From positions 38,281 to 102,280 of the forward strand of contig CBFDDF010000010.1 in NCBI GenBank assembly GCA_965603495.1: a stretch of 64,000 bases of DNA. Direction: 5' to 3'. Position numbers and translations under genes: made by a program. Numbering within the stretch: the first letter of the stretch is position 1; the number at the start of each line of letters is the position of its first letter. The notes under the pieces are model-generated. The model made no database searches and was not told the DNA's origin. It was given only the letters and a program-made list of their open reading frames with translations. This document shows, one piece after another, positions 53,158 to 60,933 of the stretch. The stretch comes from Thiomicrorhabdus sp965603495. Its GTDB lineage: Bacteria > Pseudomonadota > Gammaproteobacteria > Thiomicrospirales > Thiomicrospiraceae.

Positions 53158-53202
53158 CAAAAAAGCCACTGTTATCAAACGTGATAACAGTGGCTTTTTG
53201 TT
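53158..53202. terminator. Bidirectional terminator between the hybrid kinase and purB
   Basis: Stem AAAAAGCCACTGTTATCA / TGATAACAGTGGCTTTTT with a 4-nt loop, A-run on one side and T-run on the other, between convergent genes. Confidence 0.92.
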
Positions 53203-53224
53203 TATACGAATTGCTATTTGTTGA

Positions 53225-54625
53225 TTAGCGACCTTTTAGCATGGTGATGGCTAGTTCGATGTTTTTGGCTTGAGAAGCCGCATTACCGATATAAGAACCC
53301 GGTGTCATATCACGCAACTCTTGCTTTGCTTCTTCTGGAAGACCTTCTAAGCTATCCACGAAGTTCTGCATAATCTCTTTATTAACTCGCTGACCACGTG
53401 TTAAATCTTTTAGTTTTTCATACGGCTTATCAAATCCGTAACGACGCATCACAGTTTGAATCGCTTCAGCCAATACTTCCCAGTTACTGTCTAAGTCATC
53501 TGCCATCGCTTGCGCGTTAACTTCTAACTTGCTCAAACCTTTCATGGTCGACTGTAAAGAGATAATCGTATGTGCAACCCCAACCCCTAGGTTACGTAAC
53601 ACGGTTGAATCCGTTAAATCACGCTGCCAACGAGAGATCGGCAATTTCATCGCAAGGTGTTCGAAGATGGCGTTCGCCATACCCAAGTTACCTTCAGAGT
53701 TTTCGAAATCAATCGGGTTAACCTTATGAGGCATCGCCGAAGAACCGATTTCACCGGCAATGGTTTTTTGCTTGAAGAATCCAACCGAGATATAGCTCCA
53801 AACATCACGGTCAAAATCGATGACGATGGTGTTGAAACGTGACATAGCGTGGAAGTACTCAGCGATGTAATCATGTGGTTCAATCTGAGTGGTATATGGG
53901 TTCCAAAGCAGGCCTAAGCTCTGAACAAACGTTTCTGATAGCTCATACCAGTTAACATCCGGGTAAGAAGCCAGGTGAGCGTTATAGTTACCGGTCGCGC
54001 CGTTGATTTTACCCATAATCTGCACATTCATTAACTGCTTAGCTTGACGCTGTAAACGGTAAGCGACGTTCGCCCACTCTTTACCCGCAGTCGTTGGAGA
54101 AGCTGGCTGGCCGTGAGTACGTGCCATCATAGAGATGTCTGCCATCTCAACACTCATCTCGACCACACGGTCGATCAATTTATCCATCTCAGGAATAATG
54201 ACAAACTCACGTGCATCTTTAAGCATTAACGCATAAGCCAAGTTATTGATGTCTTCAGAAGTACAGGCAAAGTGAACAAATTCAGCAATCGCAAGCAACT
54301 CTGCGTTACCCGAAAAATGCTCTTTAATCAGGTATTCAACCGCTTTCACATCGTGGTTAGTGGTGCGCTCAATCTCTTTAACGCGCTGCGCCATTTCTAA
54401 CGTGAACTCATCCACCAACTTAAATAAATGCTGTTCTGCTTCAGAACTTAACTTAGGAATTTCTGGAAAACCAGGGTGGTTCGCCAACATACGCAACCAA
54501 AAAACTTCTACCTTAACGCGGTTTTTAATCAAACCGAATTCACTGAAAATGGCTTTAAGATTGTCCAAGCGTGGGCCATATCGACCATCAACAGGAGAGA
54601 TTGCGGTTAATTCTGAAAGTTGCAT
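53225..54625 (-). CDS. purB: Adenylosuccinate lyase
   Basis: 466 residues, near the 456 of E. coli PurB and collinear with it. It starts MQLSELTAISPVDGRYGP. The fumarase-superfamily signature GSSAMPHKVNPIDFENSEGN is near 295, with catalytic His residues in TNHDVKAVEYL and ARTHGQPASPTT. It acts twice in purine synthesis, releasing fumarate from SAICAR and adenylosuccinate. It marks the end of the conserved housekeeping block; the cassette array starts right upstream of its promoter. Confidence 0.97.
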   Translation of the reverse strand: MQLSELTAISPVDGRYGPRLDNLKAIFSEFGLIKNRVKVEVFWLRMLANHPGFPEIPKLSSEAEQHLFKLVDEFTLEMAQRVKEIERTTNHDVKAVEYLIKEHFSGNAELLAIAEFVHFACTSEDINNLAYALMLKDAREFVIIPEMDKLIDRVVEMSVEMADISMMARTHGQPASPTTAGKEWANVAYRLQRQAKQLMNVQIMGKINGATGNYNAHLASYPDVNWYELSETFVQSLGLLWNPYTTQIEPHDYIAEYFHAMSRFNTIVIDFDRDVWSYISVGFFKQKTIAGEIGSSAMPHKVNPIDFENSEGNLGMANAIFEHLAMKLPISRWQRDLTDSTVLRNLGVGVAHTIISLQSTMKGLSKLEVNAQAMADDLDSNWEVLAEAIQTVMRRYGFDKPYEKLKDLTRGQRVNKEIMQNFVDSLEGLPEEAKQELRDMTPGSYIGNAASQAKNIELAITMLKGR

Positions 54626-54763
54626 AGGTGAAGTTCCTTTAGTAGAAAAGTGCAGTAAATTTAATGGCGCTTATTATAACGTAAAAGACCCTATTCTTTA
54701 GATGTTTGATATTAAAGAAATTGATTTCAGTTATTTTGAATCGATTAAAGAAGTAAATAAGTG

Positions 54764-54775
54764 AACAGGCCTGGT
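54764..54775. repeat. Iterated palindrome, 11/12 copy at the array edge
   Basis: AACAGGCCTGGT, the left end of array repeat A. Confidence 0.75.
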
Positions 54776-54935
54776 AAATTTATGATTCCTCATAAAATAT
54801 TCTGAATTGTATGCTATATCTTTTATGGGTATTATTACTGAGTGTGTTATAAGAGACTAAATAAAACATTAGAATCACGGACTCAAAATTACCGTAATCG
54901 TTCTGCAGGGTTTGTCTACAAATCGCTCACAGAAA
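54764..54935 (+). repeat. Array repeat A (partial)
   Basis: From the palindrome copy to the start of an attC-like site, this matches repeat C at 58312-58482: CCTCATAAAATATTCTGAATTGTA, AACATTAGAATCAC.G and the segment from CTCAAAATTACCGTAATCG to GTTTGTCTA are shared, with diverged DNA between. The first half of the repeat found in B and C is missing here. Confidence 0.75.
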
Positions 54936-55017
54936 AGGGCTTTGACTCCCTTGTTTTCCAGAATTAGGCCTGTAATAAAAATAAATAGGCATAAGCTCCT
55001 TATACGAAATGTTAGGC
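54914..55017 (+). other. Decayed attC-like site at the left edge of the array
   Basis: The left core GTCTACA has lost one A relative to GTCTAAC in the sites at 57204 and 58462. The right core GTTAGGC at 55011-55017 is intact. The sequence between is unlike the other sites and includes an inverted copy of a hairpin (AAAAGGGCTTTGACTCCC) found in repeats B and C. Confidence 0.45.
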
Positions 55018-55102
55018 ACTCCAATAAACTATTTTTTCGGAGTAAATTATGTAATGAATGAAGGCAGGTGATGATTTTAAAAGAATGGAAAAGGAGAATC
55101 AC

Positions 55103-56185
55103 ATGTATCTAATCACCAATCGCGTACTGACAAAAGCAAAAAATTTGAAAGCATTTGGGAAAACACCAAACCCAAAGGGACCTAATGAGCTACTCATGGT
55201 CAATGTGGAGAAGTCTGGAAGTCGCTGGAAGGTAGAGCCGATAATTGACCTGCTTCCTATCGACACAGTAAAGGCATTGAAGTCGAAGTATTCGCTCGAC
55301 ATCGATTCAGGAATCCCCTGGCATGGAAGTTTGAAAATTGCCTGTGAGCTTTTTGAGCAAGCGCGGGTTGAAAAAAAATCGATACTGTTTTTTGTGCATG
55401 GTTATAACAATGACGTCGCTGACGTATTGAAGGCTGCTCATGAGATTGAATCCCTTTATAATGTGATTGTTGTTCCCTTTACCTGGCCTGCCAATGGTGG
55501 TGGAGCTATTTCAGGGACTGCATCATATCTGAGTGATAAATCAGATGCTCGGGCCTCTGCTGGAGCACTGAACCGCGCAATAGGAAAAATTCAACAGTTT
55601 CACCTTATGCTTACTCGTGCCCAGAAACATCAGTACCAGATGGAGGCTAATAAGAAACACCCTGACAACCATTTTGCGGCAGCCGCTCTCTTTACAAAAA
55701 TGATGGATAAGAATTGTTCTGTGAAAATCAGTTTACTCTGTCACAGTATGGGGAACTATGTATTCAAGTACACGCTATCAACAAGTGAGAACGCTACGTC
55801 TAAGTTAGTGTTCGATAACATTTGTCTTGTTGCGGCCGATACAAATAACGAAAGCCACGCTTGCTGGGTCGGAAAGCTGGATGTCCGTAAAAGAATTTAC
55901 GTTGTTATTAACGAAAACGATTCTGCCCTCAAAGCATCCAGGATCAAACCAGGGGAAGAACAAAAGGCTCGGTTAGGCCATTACATAAAGCAATTAAATA
56001 GTCCGAACGCCCACTATGTCGATGTTACAGGTTCTGAGAGTGTCGGTACTGAACATACTTACTTTAAGGGCAACTCTGTGCTAAAAAATACAAAATTAAG
56101 AACGCTCTTTAGCGGTATGTTTAGTGGAATCTCTGTGGAACAGACGCTCGATTACCATGCAGACAACAATACATATAAACTATAG
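55103..56185 (+). CDS. Alpha/beta hydrolase (DUF900-like), cassette 1
   Basis: 360 residues from the ATG at 55103, preferred because AAGGAG lies 7 bp upstream; an ATG at 55058 would add 15 residues. The hydrolase fold begins with SILFFVHGYNNDVADVL near 93, VIVVPFTWPANGG near 127, and the nucleophile elbow LLCHSMGNYVFKY near 213, where C-H-S-M-G replaces the usual GxSxG. A late acid/His pair cannot be assigned with certainty (ADTNNESHACWV near 249, GTEHTYF near 330). The same architecture occurs in DUF900 proteins of unknown substrate. No signal peptide. It is followed 83 bp later by a small membrane coiled-coil protein in the same cassette. Confidence 0.75.
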   Translation: MYLITNRVLTKAKNLKAFGKTPNPKGPNELLMVNVEKSGSRWKVEPIIDLLPIDTVKALKSKYSLDIDSGIPWHGSLKIACELFEQARVEKKSILFFVHGYNNDVADVLKAAHEIESLYNVIVVPFTWPANGGGAISGTASYLSDKSDARASAGALNRAIGKIQQFHLMLTRAQKHQYQMEANKKHPDNHFAAAALFTKMMDKNCSVKISLLCHSMGNYVFKYTLSTSENATSKLVFDNICLVAADTNNESHACWVGKLDVRKRIYVVINENDSALKASRIKPGEEQKARLGHYIKQLNSPNAHYVDVTGSESVGTEHTYFKGNSVLKNTKLRTLFSGMFSGISVEQTLDYHADNNTYKL

Positions 56186-56268
56186 CTCTCCTTCAACCAT
56201 TTTTAAAACGGGGCCCAAGGAGGTAAGTTTTTAACCTTGAGAATTAAACATTATAATTAGGTAAAGCC

Positions 56269-56694
56269 ATGAATATTGATTTTGGGAAAATCGTAACAAA
56301 TGCATTGTCAGCTCTAGTTGCCACAGTATTTGTAGGTGCAGCCGCTATAGTTTGGACTGAAGCCAATTCGATTGATAAGAAAATTAGTAAGGCCAGCAGT
56401 GAAATTGAGACTCAGCAAGCTAAATTAGAAGCAACACAAACAACAGTTGTAGAAGAAATTGTTGGTTTAAAACAAAGGTTCGAAATACTTGAAAGCCAGG
56501 CAAAAAGTCTGAATAAGGTCCTTTCTGAAAATGATAAAATTAAAGACAAAATAGTATATTTGACAGATAAACCTTTTGTGCTCGAAGAGTTCAAAGCCCA
56601 AATCTCGCCTGAGCAATTCAAAGATGAAGAAAAAGCTCGGATCAATAAAGAGATTTTTTCAGTAGAACAAAGGTTACTTCCAAATAGAATGTAA
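56269..56694 (+). CDS. Small membrane-anchored coiled-coil protein, cassette 1
   Basis: 141 residues. One hydrophobic helix (about 9-28, ALSALVATVFVGAAAIVWT) is followed by a long predicted coiled coil (about 33-95; EIETQQAKLEATQTTVVEEIVGLKQRFEILESQAK). No family recognised. AGGTAAAGCC precedes the ATG. It shares a cassette and direction with the alpha/beta hydrolase and may be its partner or anchor, which is inference from position only. Confidence 0.65.
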   Translation: MNIDFGKIVTNALSALVATVFVGAAAIVWTEANSIDKKISKASSEIETQQAKLEATQTTVVEEIVGLKQRFEILESQAKSLNKVLSENDKIKDKIVYLTDKPFVLEEFKAQISPEQFKDEEKARINKEIFSVEQRLLPNRM

Positions 56695-56787
56695 GGACGA
56701 GGAGACTTCCTTAAGTGAGCAAATAACTTGGGAGAATAAATGAACCTTTTTTGTTCTTAGCCAACAATGACCACGACGGCAAAAATC

Positions 56788-56912
56788 GCCGAACTATCGC
56801 ATTCAGTGGAACAAAAGAGTTTCCGTCGATTAAGGTAACAATCTTCCGTGCATACGGTGCTATTAATTCTTTATGGAGGTACTCTTTTGTCCACTGATGC
56901 AGGCCGTTAGGC
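56788..56912 (+). other. attC site of cassette 1, long VCR-like form
   Basis: 125 bp. Left core GCCGAAC (one mismatch) at 56788-56794 and right core GTTAGGC at 56906-56912. Adjacent inner arms TCAGTGGAACAAAAGAGT and ACTCTTTTGTCCACTGA are complementary apart from one bulged base. The rest, in the loop region, is partly self-complementary (CCGTGCATACGG). A minus-strand frame over this site (56711-56914) is an artefact of the fold. Confidence 0.8.
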
Positions 56913-57203
56913 ACTATAGGAATTTGTAGATATAAATAAGCATGAAAGAAAAGGAGTCAAAGCCCTTTTCTGTGGATAAGAATTGGGTTTAGAACAAAAT
57001 TAACTCCTAGAGTCCTGATTCTCCTTAAAAACCTTTCATTTTGTACTCAAAAACCACTCCAAAATAAAATGACCAGGCCTGGTCAGTTTAGAAAGCACTC
57101 ATTTTGTAAGTTACGTACTTATCTGTATAATTAATATCCAATTAGCGACAATAAAACATTGAATTTTGGTCGCAAAATTACCGCAAGCGTTCTTGTAAGG
57201 TTT
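56913..57203 (+). other. Gene-less cassette 2
   Basis: The unit between the attC sites at 56788-56912 and 57204-57264 is about 350 bp long in total and holds no supported reading frame. Most of it is array repeat B, with the iterated palindrome in the middle. Confidence 0.65.
57072..57083. repeat. Iterated palindrome, exact copy in array repeat B
   Basis: ACCAGGCCTGGT, 12/12, extended to TGACCAGGCCTGGTCA. Confidence 0.92.
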
Positions 57204-57264
57204 GTCTAACAAATCACTCAAGCCGTCTGCGCTAAAGCGCAGCTGATTAGCTCGAATGTTAGTC
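57204..57264 (+). other. attC site of cassette 2
   Basis: 61 bp. Left core GTCTAAC, right core GTTAGTC, and an inner stem CTGCGCT / AGCGCAG with loop AA. Nearly the same as the site at 58462-58522. Confidence 0.85.
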
Positions 57265-57396
57265 CCTGTTTCAGGATGCCTTAACACGTAAGGAAAAAAC
57301 GACAATGTATCAAGACTATCCGTGCTGTGGCATTTTCAACTCCGTGGTTACTGCTAGGCTGGCTAACCAATGAAAAACATAATTTAAGGAGGCCGA

Positions 57397-58116
57397 GTGA
57401 GAAGTCCTGTGGCGCGAGTTGTACTATTTCTCATATTGCCTCTCATATTGGCAACAGCAGGCTGCTCTGATGCTATCGACACGCCTGCCACTTTGGCGAC
57501 GGCCATGCAGGAGCCAGGAGAAATGCGAGTAAAATTACCGAAGGCGAAATACGATAGTGAGGTCTCTTTGGAGGAAAGTCTTGTCAAGAGGCGGTCAGTC
57601 AGGGATTACACTAATGAGCCACTCACGCTGGAGGATGTCTCACAGCTACTATGGGCGGCCCAGGGAACCACATCGAACAAGGGTGGTCGTACAGCGCCAT
57701 CCGCTGGTGCCCTTTACCCCCTTGAGGTCTATGTGGTTGTCGGCAATGTCCATAATCTAACCTCTGGAGTCTATCGCTACTATCCAAAATCACATGAAAT
57801 AGTCATGATTGTGGAAGGCGATATCCGATCAAGTCTGGGCAGTGCTGCGCTGGGGCAGGCATCGGTCAAAGATGCCGCCATCGACCTAGTCTTTACCGCT
57901 GTGTACCAACGAACAACGCGCAAATATCGTGACAGGGGCATCCAATATGTCCACATGGAAATCGGCCATGCGGCTCAGAATGTTTGCCTTCAGGCAGCTG
58001 CTATGAATCTGGGAGTGGTCACTGTCGGTGCATTTTACGATGAGAAAGTCACAAGGCTTCTGAACTTGCCGAAAGATGAGACTCCTTTATATATCATTCC
58101 TGTAGGGAAGCGCTAA
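57397..58116 (+). CDS. SagB-type nitroreductase with lipoprotein signal, cassette 3
   Basis: 239 residues from a GTG at 57397 with AAGGAGG 7 bp upstream. A type II signal peptide with lipobox ATAGC places the lipidated Cys at 23. The FMN fold has LVKRRSVRDYTNEPLTLEDVSQLLWAAQG near 63 and RTAPSAGALYPLEVYVV near 97, then HMEIGHAAQNVCLQAAAMNLGVVTVGAF. These are features of the SagB/ThcOx subgroup, some of which oxidise azolines in peptide natural products. No azoline cyclodehydratase or precursor peptide is present, so that role is not supported here. GC content is higher than in neighbouring cassettes, which suggests a different source. Confidence 0.85.
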   Translation: MRSPVARVVLFLILPLILATAGCSDAIDTPATLATAMQEPGEMRVKLPKAKYDSEVSLEESLVKRRSVRDYTNEPLTLEDVSQLLWAAQGTTSNKGGRTAPSAGALYPLEVYVVVGNVHNLTSGVYRYYPKSHEIVMIVEGDIRSSLGSAALGQASVKDAAIDLVFTAVYQRTTRKYRDRGIQYVHMEIGHAAQNVCLQAAAMNLGVVTVGAFYDEKVTRLLNLPKDETPLYIIPVGKR

Positions 58117-58189
58117 TCAGCTTGTGGAGCTCAAATTCTCAATCGCCACTTATTAGAAAATTGGCAGAAACACCAAAACGGCATCAAGA

Positions 58190-58213
58190 AAAGGGGTCAA
58201 AGCCCTTTTCTGT
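58190..58213 (+). terminator. Hairpin at the left end of array repeat C, candidate terminator
   Basis: Stem AAAAGGG / CCCTTTT with loop GTCAAAG, followed by CTGTGG. Related hairpins are at 56950-56973, 59763-59790 and, inverted, 54932-54955. The T-run is short, so its function is uncertain. Confidence 0.45.
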
Positions 58214-58311
58214 GGATAAGAATTAAGTTTAGAACAAAACTAACTCCTAGAGTCCTGATTCTCCTTAAAAACCTTTTATTTTGAACTCAAAAATCACTCC
58301 AAAATAAACTG

Positions 58312-58323
58312 ACCAGGCCTGGT
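58312..58323. repeat. Iterated palindrome, exact copy in array repeat C
   Basis: ACCAGGCCTGGT, 12/12, extended to the 22-bp inverted repeat AAACTGACCAG and its complement. Confidence 0.92.
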
Positions 58324-58461
58324 CAGTTTATGGATCCTCATAAAATATTCTGAATTGTAAGCCACAGCTGTTTTAAGTAAAGTTACTAATCTATTCACAG
58401 GTAACTAAACAAAACATTAGAATCACTGGCTCAAAATTACCGTAATCGTTCTGCAGGGTTT

Positions 58462-58522
58462 GTCTAACAAACCACTCAAGCCGTCTGCGCTAAAGCGCAG
58501 CCACTTAGTTCGGGCGTTAGGC
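58462..58522 (+). other. attC site of cassette 3
   Basis: 61 bp. Left core GTCTAAC, right core GTTAGGC; inner stem CTGCGCT / AGCGCAG as in the cassette 2 site. Confidence 0.88.
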
Positions 58523-58560
58523 AGTCGAAGAAACCATAGTCGTTAAGTAAGGAGATAAAA

Positions 58561-59238
58561 ATGAGAAGTGTAAAACTAATTGTCATTATGTTCATGGTCT
58601 TGCTGGCAGGATGTGCTCAAGTGCCAAAAGAGGCCGTTGAGCTATCCGCTACAGTGGGAAGAGATTTATCTGAGATGAGGAAATCTCATGTTGCATTAGT
58701 AGACTTGTATTACTCAGAACTGCTAAATGACATTAATAGTTTTATTGATAATGTTTATCTTCCATATCAAATCCAGCGCACACTTGCGGATGATGTTTGG
58801 AAGCATGAAATGCTCTCAGCGATTGAGTCTGCGAGCCAACCTGATCCTACAGGAAGCAAGCAAAAGGAATCGTTTGAGAAAATAGAAGCTTTTTTACTAA
58901 TCATTCAGGAAGAAGTAGATGCCTACAGAAAAATAAAACTGAAGCCTGTTCAAAATCAATATGCAAGTGTGTTGTCAAGTATAAACAGTTCGTATGATCA
59001 AATTCATTATGCTAACTCTATTGTTACAGGGCATTTGGCGTCTGTAGTAAAAGTCCACGATACACAGAATGAAATTTTGGAAAAACTTGATCTTAAGGAT
59101 TTAAGGGTTAATGTCGGAAAAGAGAGTGCTGGCGTATCAGACAAAATTGGTGAGTTGGTACAGAAAGCTAAAGATAGGGAGGAAGATCTTAATTCAATCG
59201 TGTCTGAATTTGAAGATTTGATTAAGCCAGTAAAGTAG
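58561..59238 (+). CDS. Predicted lipoprotein, helical, cassette 4
   Basis: 225 residues. A type II signal peptide (MRSVKLIVIMFMVLLAGC) gives a lipidated Cys at 18. The mature part is almost wholly predicted helix with heptad character (for instance VKVHDTQNEILEKLDLKDL and KAKDREEDLNSIVSEFEDL). No family recognised. TAAGGAG lies 8 bp before the ATG. A 98-residue protein follows 32 bp later in the same cassette. Confidence 0.75.
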   Translation: MRSVKLIVIMFMVLLAGCAQVPKEAVELSATVGRDLSEMRKSHVALVDLYYSELLNDINSFIDNVYLPYQIQRTLADDVWKHEMLSAIESASQPDPTGSKQKESFEKIEAFLLIIQEEVDAYRKIKLKPVQNQYASVLSSINSSYDQIHYANSIVTGHLASVVKVHDTQNEILEKLDLKDLRVNVGKESAGVSDKIGELVQKAKDREEDLNSIVSEFEDLIKPVK

Positions 59239-59270
59239 ATCTAATTGAACCTTAAACACAGGGGAATGTA

Positions 59271-59567
59271 ATGGATATTGAAGAGTTTAAACGTAAGTTA
59301 AGAGAAAAAATGGCTGAAAATCGTCAAGCATTCGAAGGTGAATATAAAGATCAATTAAATGATTTAATGGGTCTATCTAAATCAGAAATTGATGCTATAA
59401 CGCCTGATAATACTGATATGGAGATTTATGATCAGCTTATTACTATTGTAAAGGAGGCATCAAGGATCAATTTATCACAAGCCCAGTTAAAACAAAGAAT
59501 AGAAGAGTTAGGTACAGTGGCATTAAAAATCGCAAAAAAAGTGCCATCACTTGCAGCGCTGATATAA
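59271..59567 (+). CDS. Small charged helical protein, cassette 4
   Basis: 98 residues, no signal peptide, highly charged N-terminus (EEFKRKLREKMAENRQAFEGEYKDQ) and an amphipathic C-terminal half (QLKQRIEELGTVALKIAKKVP). No family recognised. It is the second gene of its cassette after a lipoprotein, with attC starting 10 bp after the stop. A pair such as a toxin with its guard, or a two-part complex, is possible but unsupported. Confidence 0.65.
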   Translation: MDIEEFKRKLREKMAENRQAFEGEYKDQLNDLMGLSKSEIDAITPDNTDMEIYDQLITIVKEASRINLSQAQLKQRIEELGTVALKIAKKVPSLAALI

Positions 59568-59577
59568 CAGCAAAATT

Positions 59578-59659
59578 GCCTAACAAGCCAAATACTCATG
59601 GACAGCAAAAAGCGTCGCTGTGCTATTATTTTTGCTTCCGGTGATTTGGGACGTTAGAG
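59578..59659 (+). other. attC site of cassette 4, last clear site of the array
   Basis: 82 bp. Left core GCCTAAC, right core GTTAGAG; arms CCAAAT / ATTTGG and GACAGC-AAAAAGC / GC..GCTGT-like pairs lie inside. 59660-59868 holds no gene, only AT-rich DNA and a hairpin AAAAGGGCTTTGCCCCCTT near 59763 before a T-rich run. Confidence 0.8.
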
Positions 59660-59868
59660 AAACTCATTCCTTTTCTAGAGTAAAAATAGAATCAAAATAA
59701 AACCTCAAAATTCCATATCCAAATCCTAAGAAACTTCAATTGCATTCTATAGTTACTTGGAAAAGGGCTTTGCCCCCTTATTCTTTTTTCTTTTCAAAAA
59801 TTTATCTCTTCCAAAAAACTGATTATGCTATTGTAAGTAAAAATCCCACTATAATTTGAGAGGTTTAG

Positions 59869-60933
59869 ATGTCACATATACTCGCAACTTCAGACAGCGA
59901 ACTTGATATTATCAATCAACTGCTGGACAAATCATTACCGTCTTACCGAGAAGCTTACAGTGACCGTACCGCTTGGTTGATGGCTTGTTGCTCTGAACTG
60001 GCTTATATCAAATACAATCCTTTATTACCCAAAGCGCTGCAAAAAGACTATTTTTTGAAAAGCATTGAAAAACTGGTTGGCAGCAGCAAAAAGGCCGCCT
60101 TAACCAAGCTGATTGATCTGGTTGCCTATGATCACGAAAAAGAAAAACAAAACCTAATTAATGAACTACAACTGCTTAGAATGGGCTTGTTGGAAACTTA
60201 TGATGTCAACGGTACACAAGCAATCTTAATAAATTATGCTGATTATGTAGTCTTGGCATTCCGAGGTACTGAACCTACTAGCATTAAAGACATTCGTTCT
60301 GATGCAAAAGGCGTTACGGTTCCATGCGAATCCGGCGGTAAGGTTCACTCCGGTTTTAAGGAGGCTTATGAATTGGTCTCTCTGGATATTCAAACCCGCT
60401 TAAAGCAAGACGATTGCAAAAATAAGCCTTTATTTGTTACCGGTCACAGCTTAGGTGGTGCCTTAGCTACCGTTGCTGCAAAACGTCTAACTCATGAAGC
60501 AGGTATAGCTGCCTGCTATACCTTTGGTTGCCCTCGAGTAGGAGATGAAGTGTGGGTAAGTGGTCTAAAGACGCCGGTTTATCGTGTTGTAAATGCGGCC
60601 GACTCCGTTACCATGTTACCGCCTGGTGATGGAACCATCACCGTCTTAGGTTGGCTGCTACAGTTCATTCCGCAGGTAGGTACCTCCATAAGAGAAGCTC
60701 TATTATCAAAGTTCGCTGGTTATCTGCATGGCGGCAATATGCGTTATCTGGAAAATGTGCCTGCTGGTCAATTTGAGAAAGTAAAACTGCTTTACTCTGT
60801 CTCGCTTTTTTACAGAATTAAAGGCCTGCTCCACAGCCAATTGTCATGGAAACACCTGTTGTCAGATCACTCCATGATTGTCTATCGCAAAAAACTGGCG
60901 GTCATTGCAAAAAAACGTAATCTTGATTCATAG
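59869..60933 (+). CDS. Class 3 lipase family protein
   Basis: 354 residues. The lipase_3 core has VVLAFRGTEPTSIKDIRSDA near 127, GKVHSGFKEAYELV near 159 and the nucleophile elbow TGHSLGGALATVAAKRL near 191 with Ser 194. TFGCPRVGDEVW follows, then the likely acid Asp in VNAADSVTMLP and a His in YLHGGNMRYL. The helical N-terminal ~110 residues are unrelated to the core and unknown to me. No signal peptide. It acts on acyl glycerol or phospholipid esters in this family. It lies after the last clear attC, so it may not be a cassette. Confidence 0.88.
   Translation: MSHILATSDSELDIINQLLDKSLPSYREAYSDRTAWLMACCSELAYIKYNPLLPKALQKDYFLKSIEKLVGSSKKAALTKLIDLVAYDHEKEKQNLINELQLLRMGLLETYDVNGTQAILINYADYVVLAFRGTEPTSIKDIRSDAKGVTVPCESGGKVHSGFKEAYELVSLDIQTRLKQDDCKNKPLFVTGHSLGGALATVAAKRLTHEAGIAACYTFGCPRVGDEVWVSGLKTPVYRVVNAADSVTMLPPGDGTITVLGWLLQFIPQVGTSIREALLSKFAGYLHGGNMRYLENVPAGQFEKVKLLYSVSLFYRIKGLLHSQLSWKHLLSDHSMIVYRKKLAVIAKKRNLDS

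Larger units (their letters stand above)
56945..57264 (+). repeat. Array repeat B
   Basis: Its first ~146 bp differ from repeat C (58185-58330) at about eight positions. The middle (57091-57150) is unrelated, and the last ~90 bp, running into attC, again match closely. Confidence 0.85.
58185..58522 (+). repeat. Array repeat C
   Basis: About 338 bp after the cassette 3 gene and running into its attC. It shares its first half with repeat B and its second half with repeat A, so the family is mosaic. A hairpin AAAAGGG-GTCAAAG-CCCTTTT stands at its left end. Nothing coding is seen in 58117-58560. Confidence 0.85.
55011..59659 (+). mobile_element. Integron-type gene cassette array without an integrase (CALIN-like)
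   Basis: Four attC sites with GTTAGNN right cores and RYYYAAC-type left cores (56788-56912, 57204-57264, 58462-58522, 59578-59659) separate four units, all genes on the plus strand. No tyrosine recombinase gene occurs anywhere in the window; purB lies directly to the left. Cassette limits by G/TT cleavage are about 55012-56906, 56907-57258, 57259-58516 and 58517-59653. Confidence 0.8.

Noticed and set aside
54626..55102. Integron integrase and attI at the left of the array
   Set aside because: The gap is too short for intI, and purB directly abuts it; only a decayed attC-like site is seen.
56711..56914. Minus-strand frame of 67 codons in the cassette array
   Set aside because: It is the complement of the 125-bp attC site; its apparent repeats are the site's inverted arms.
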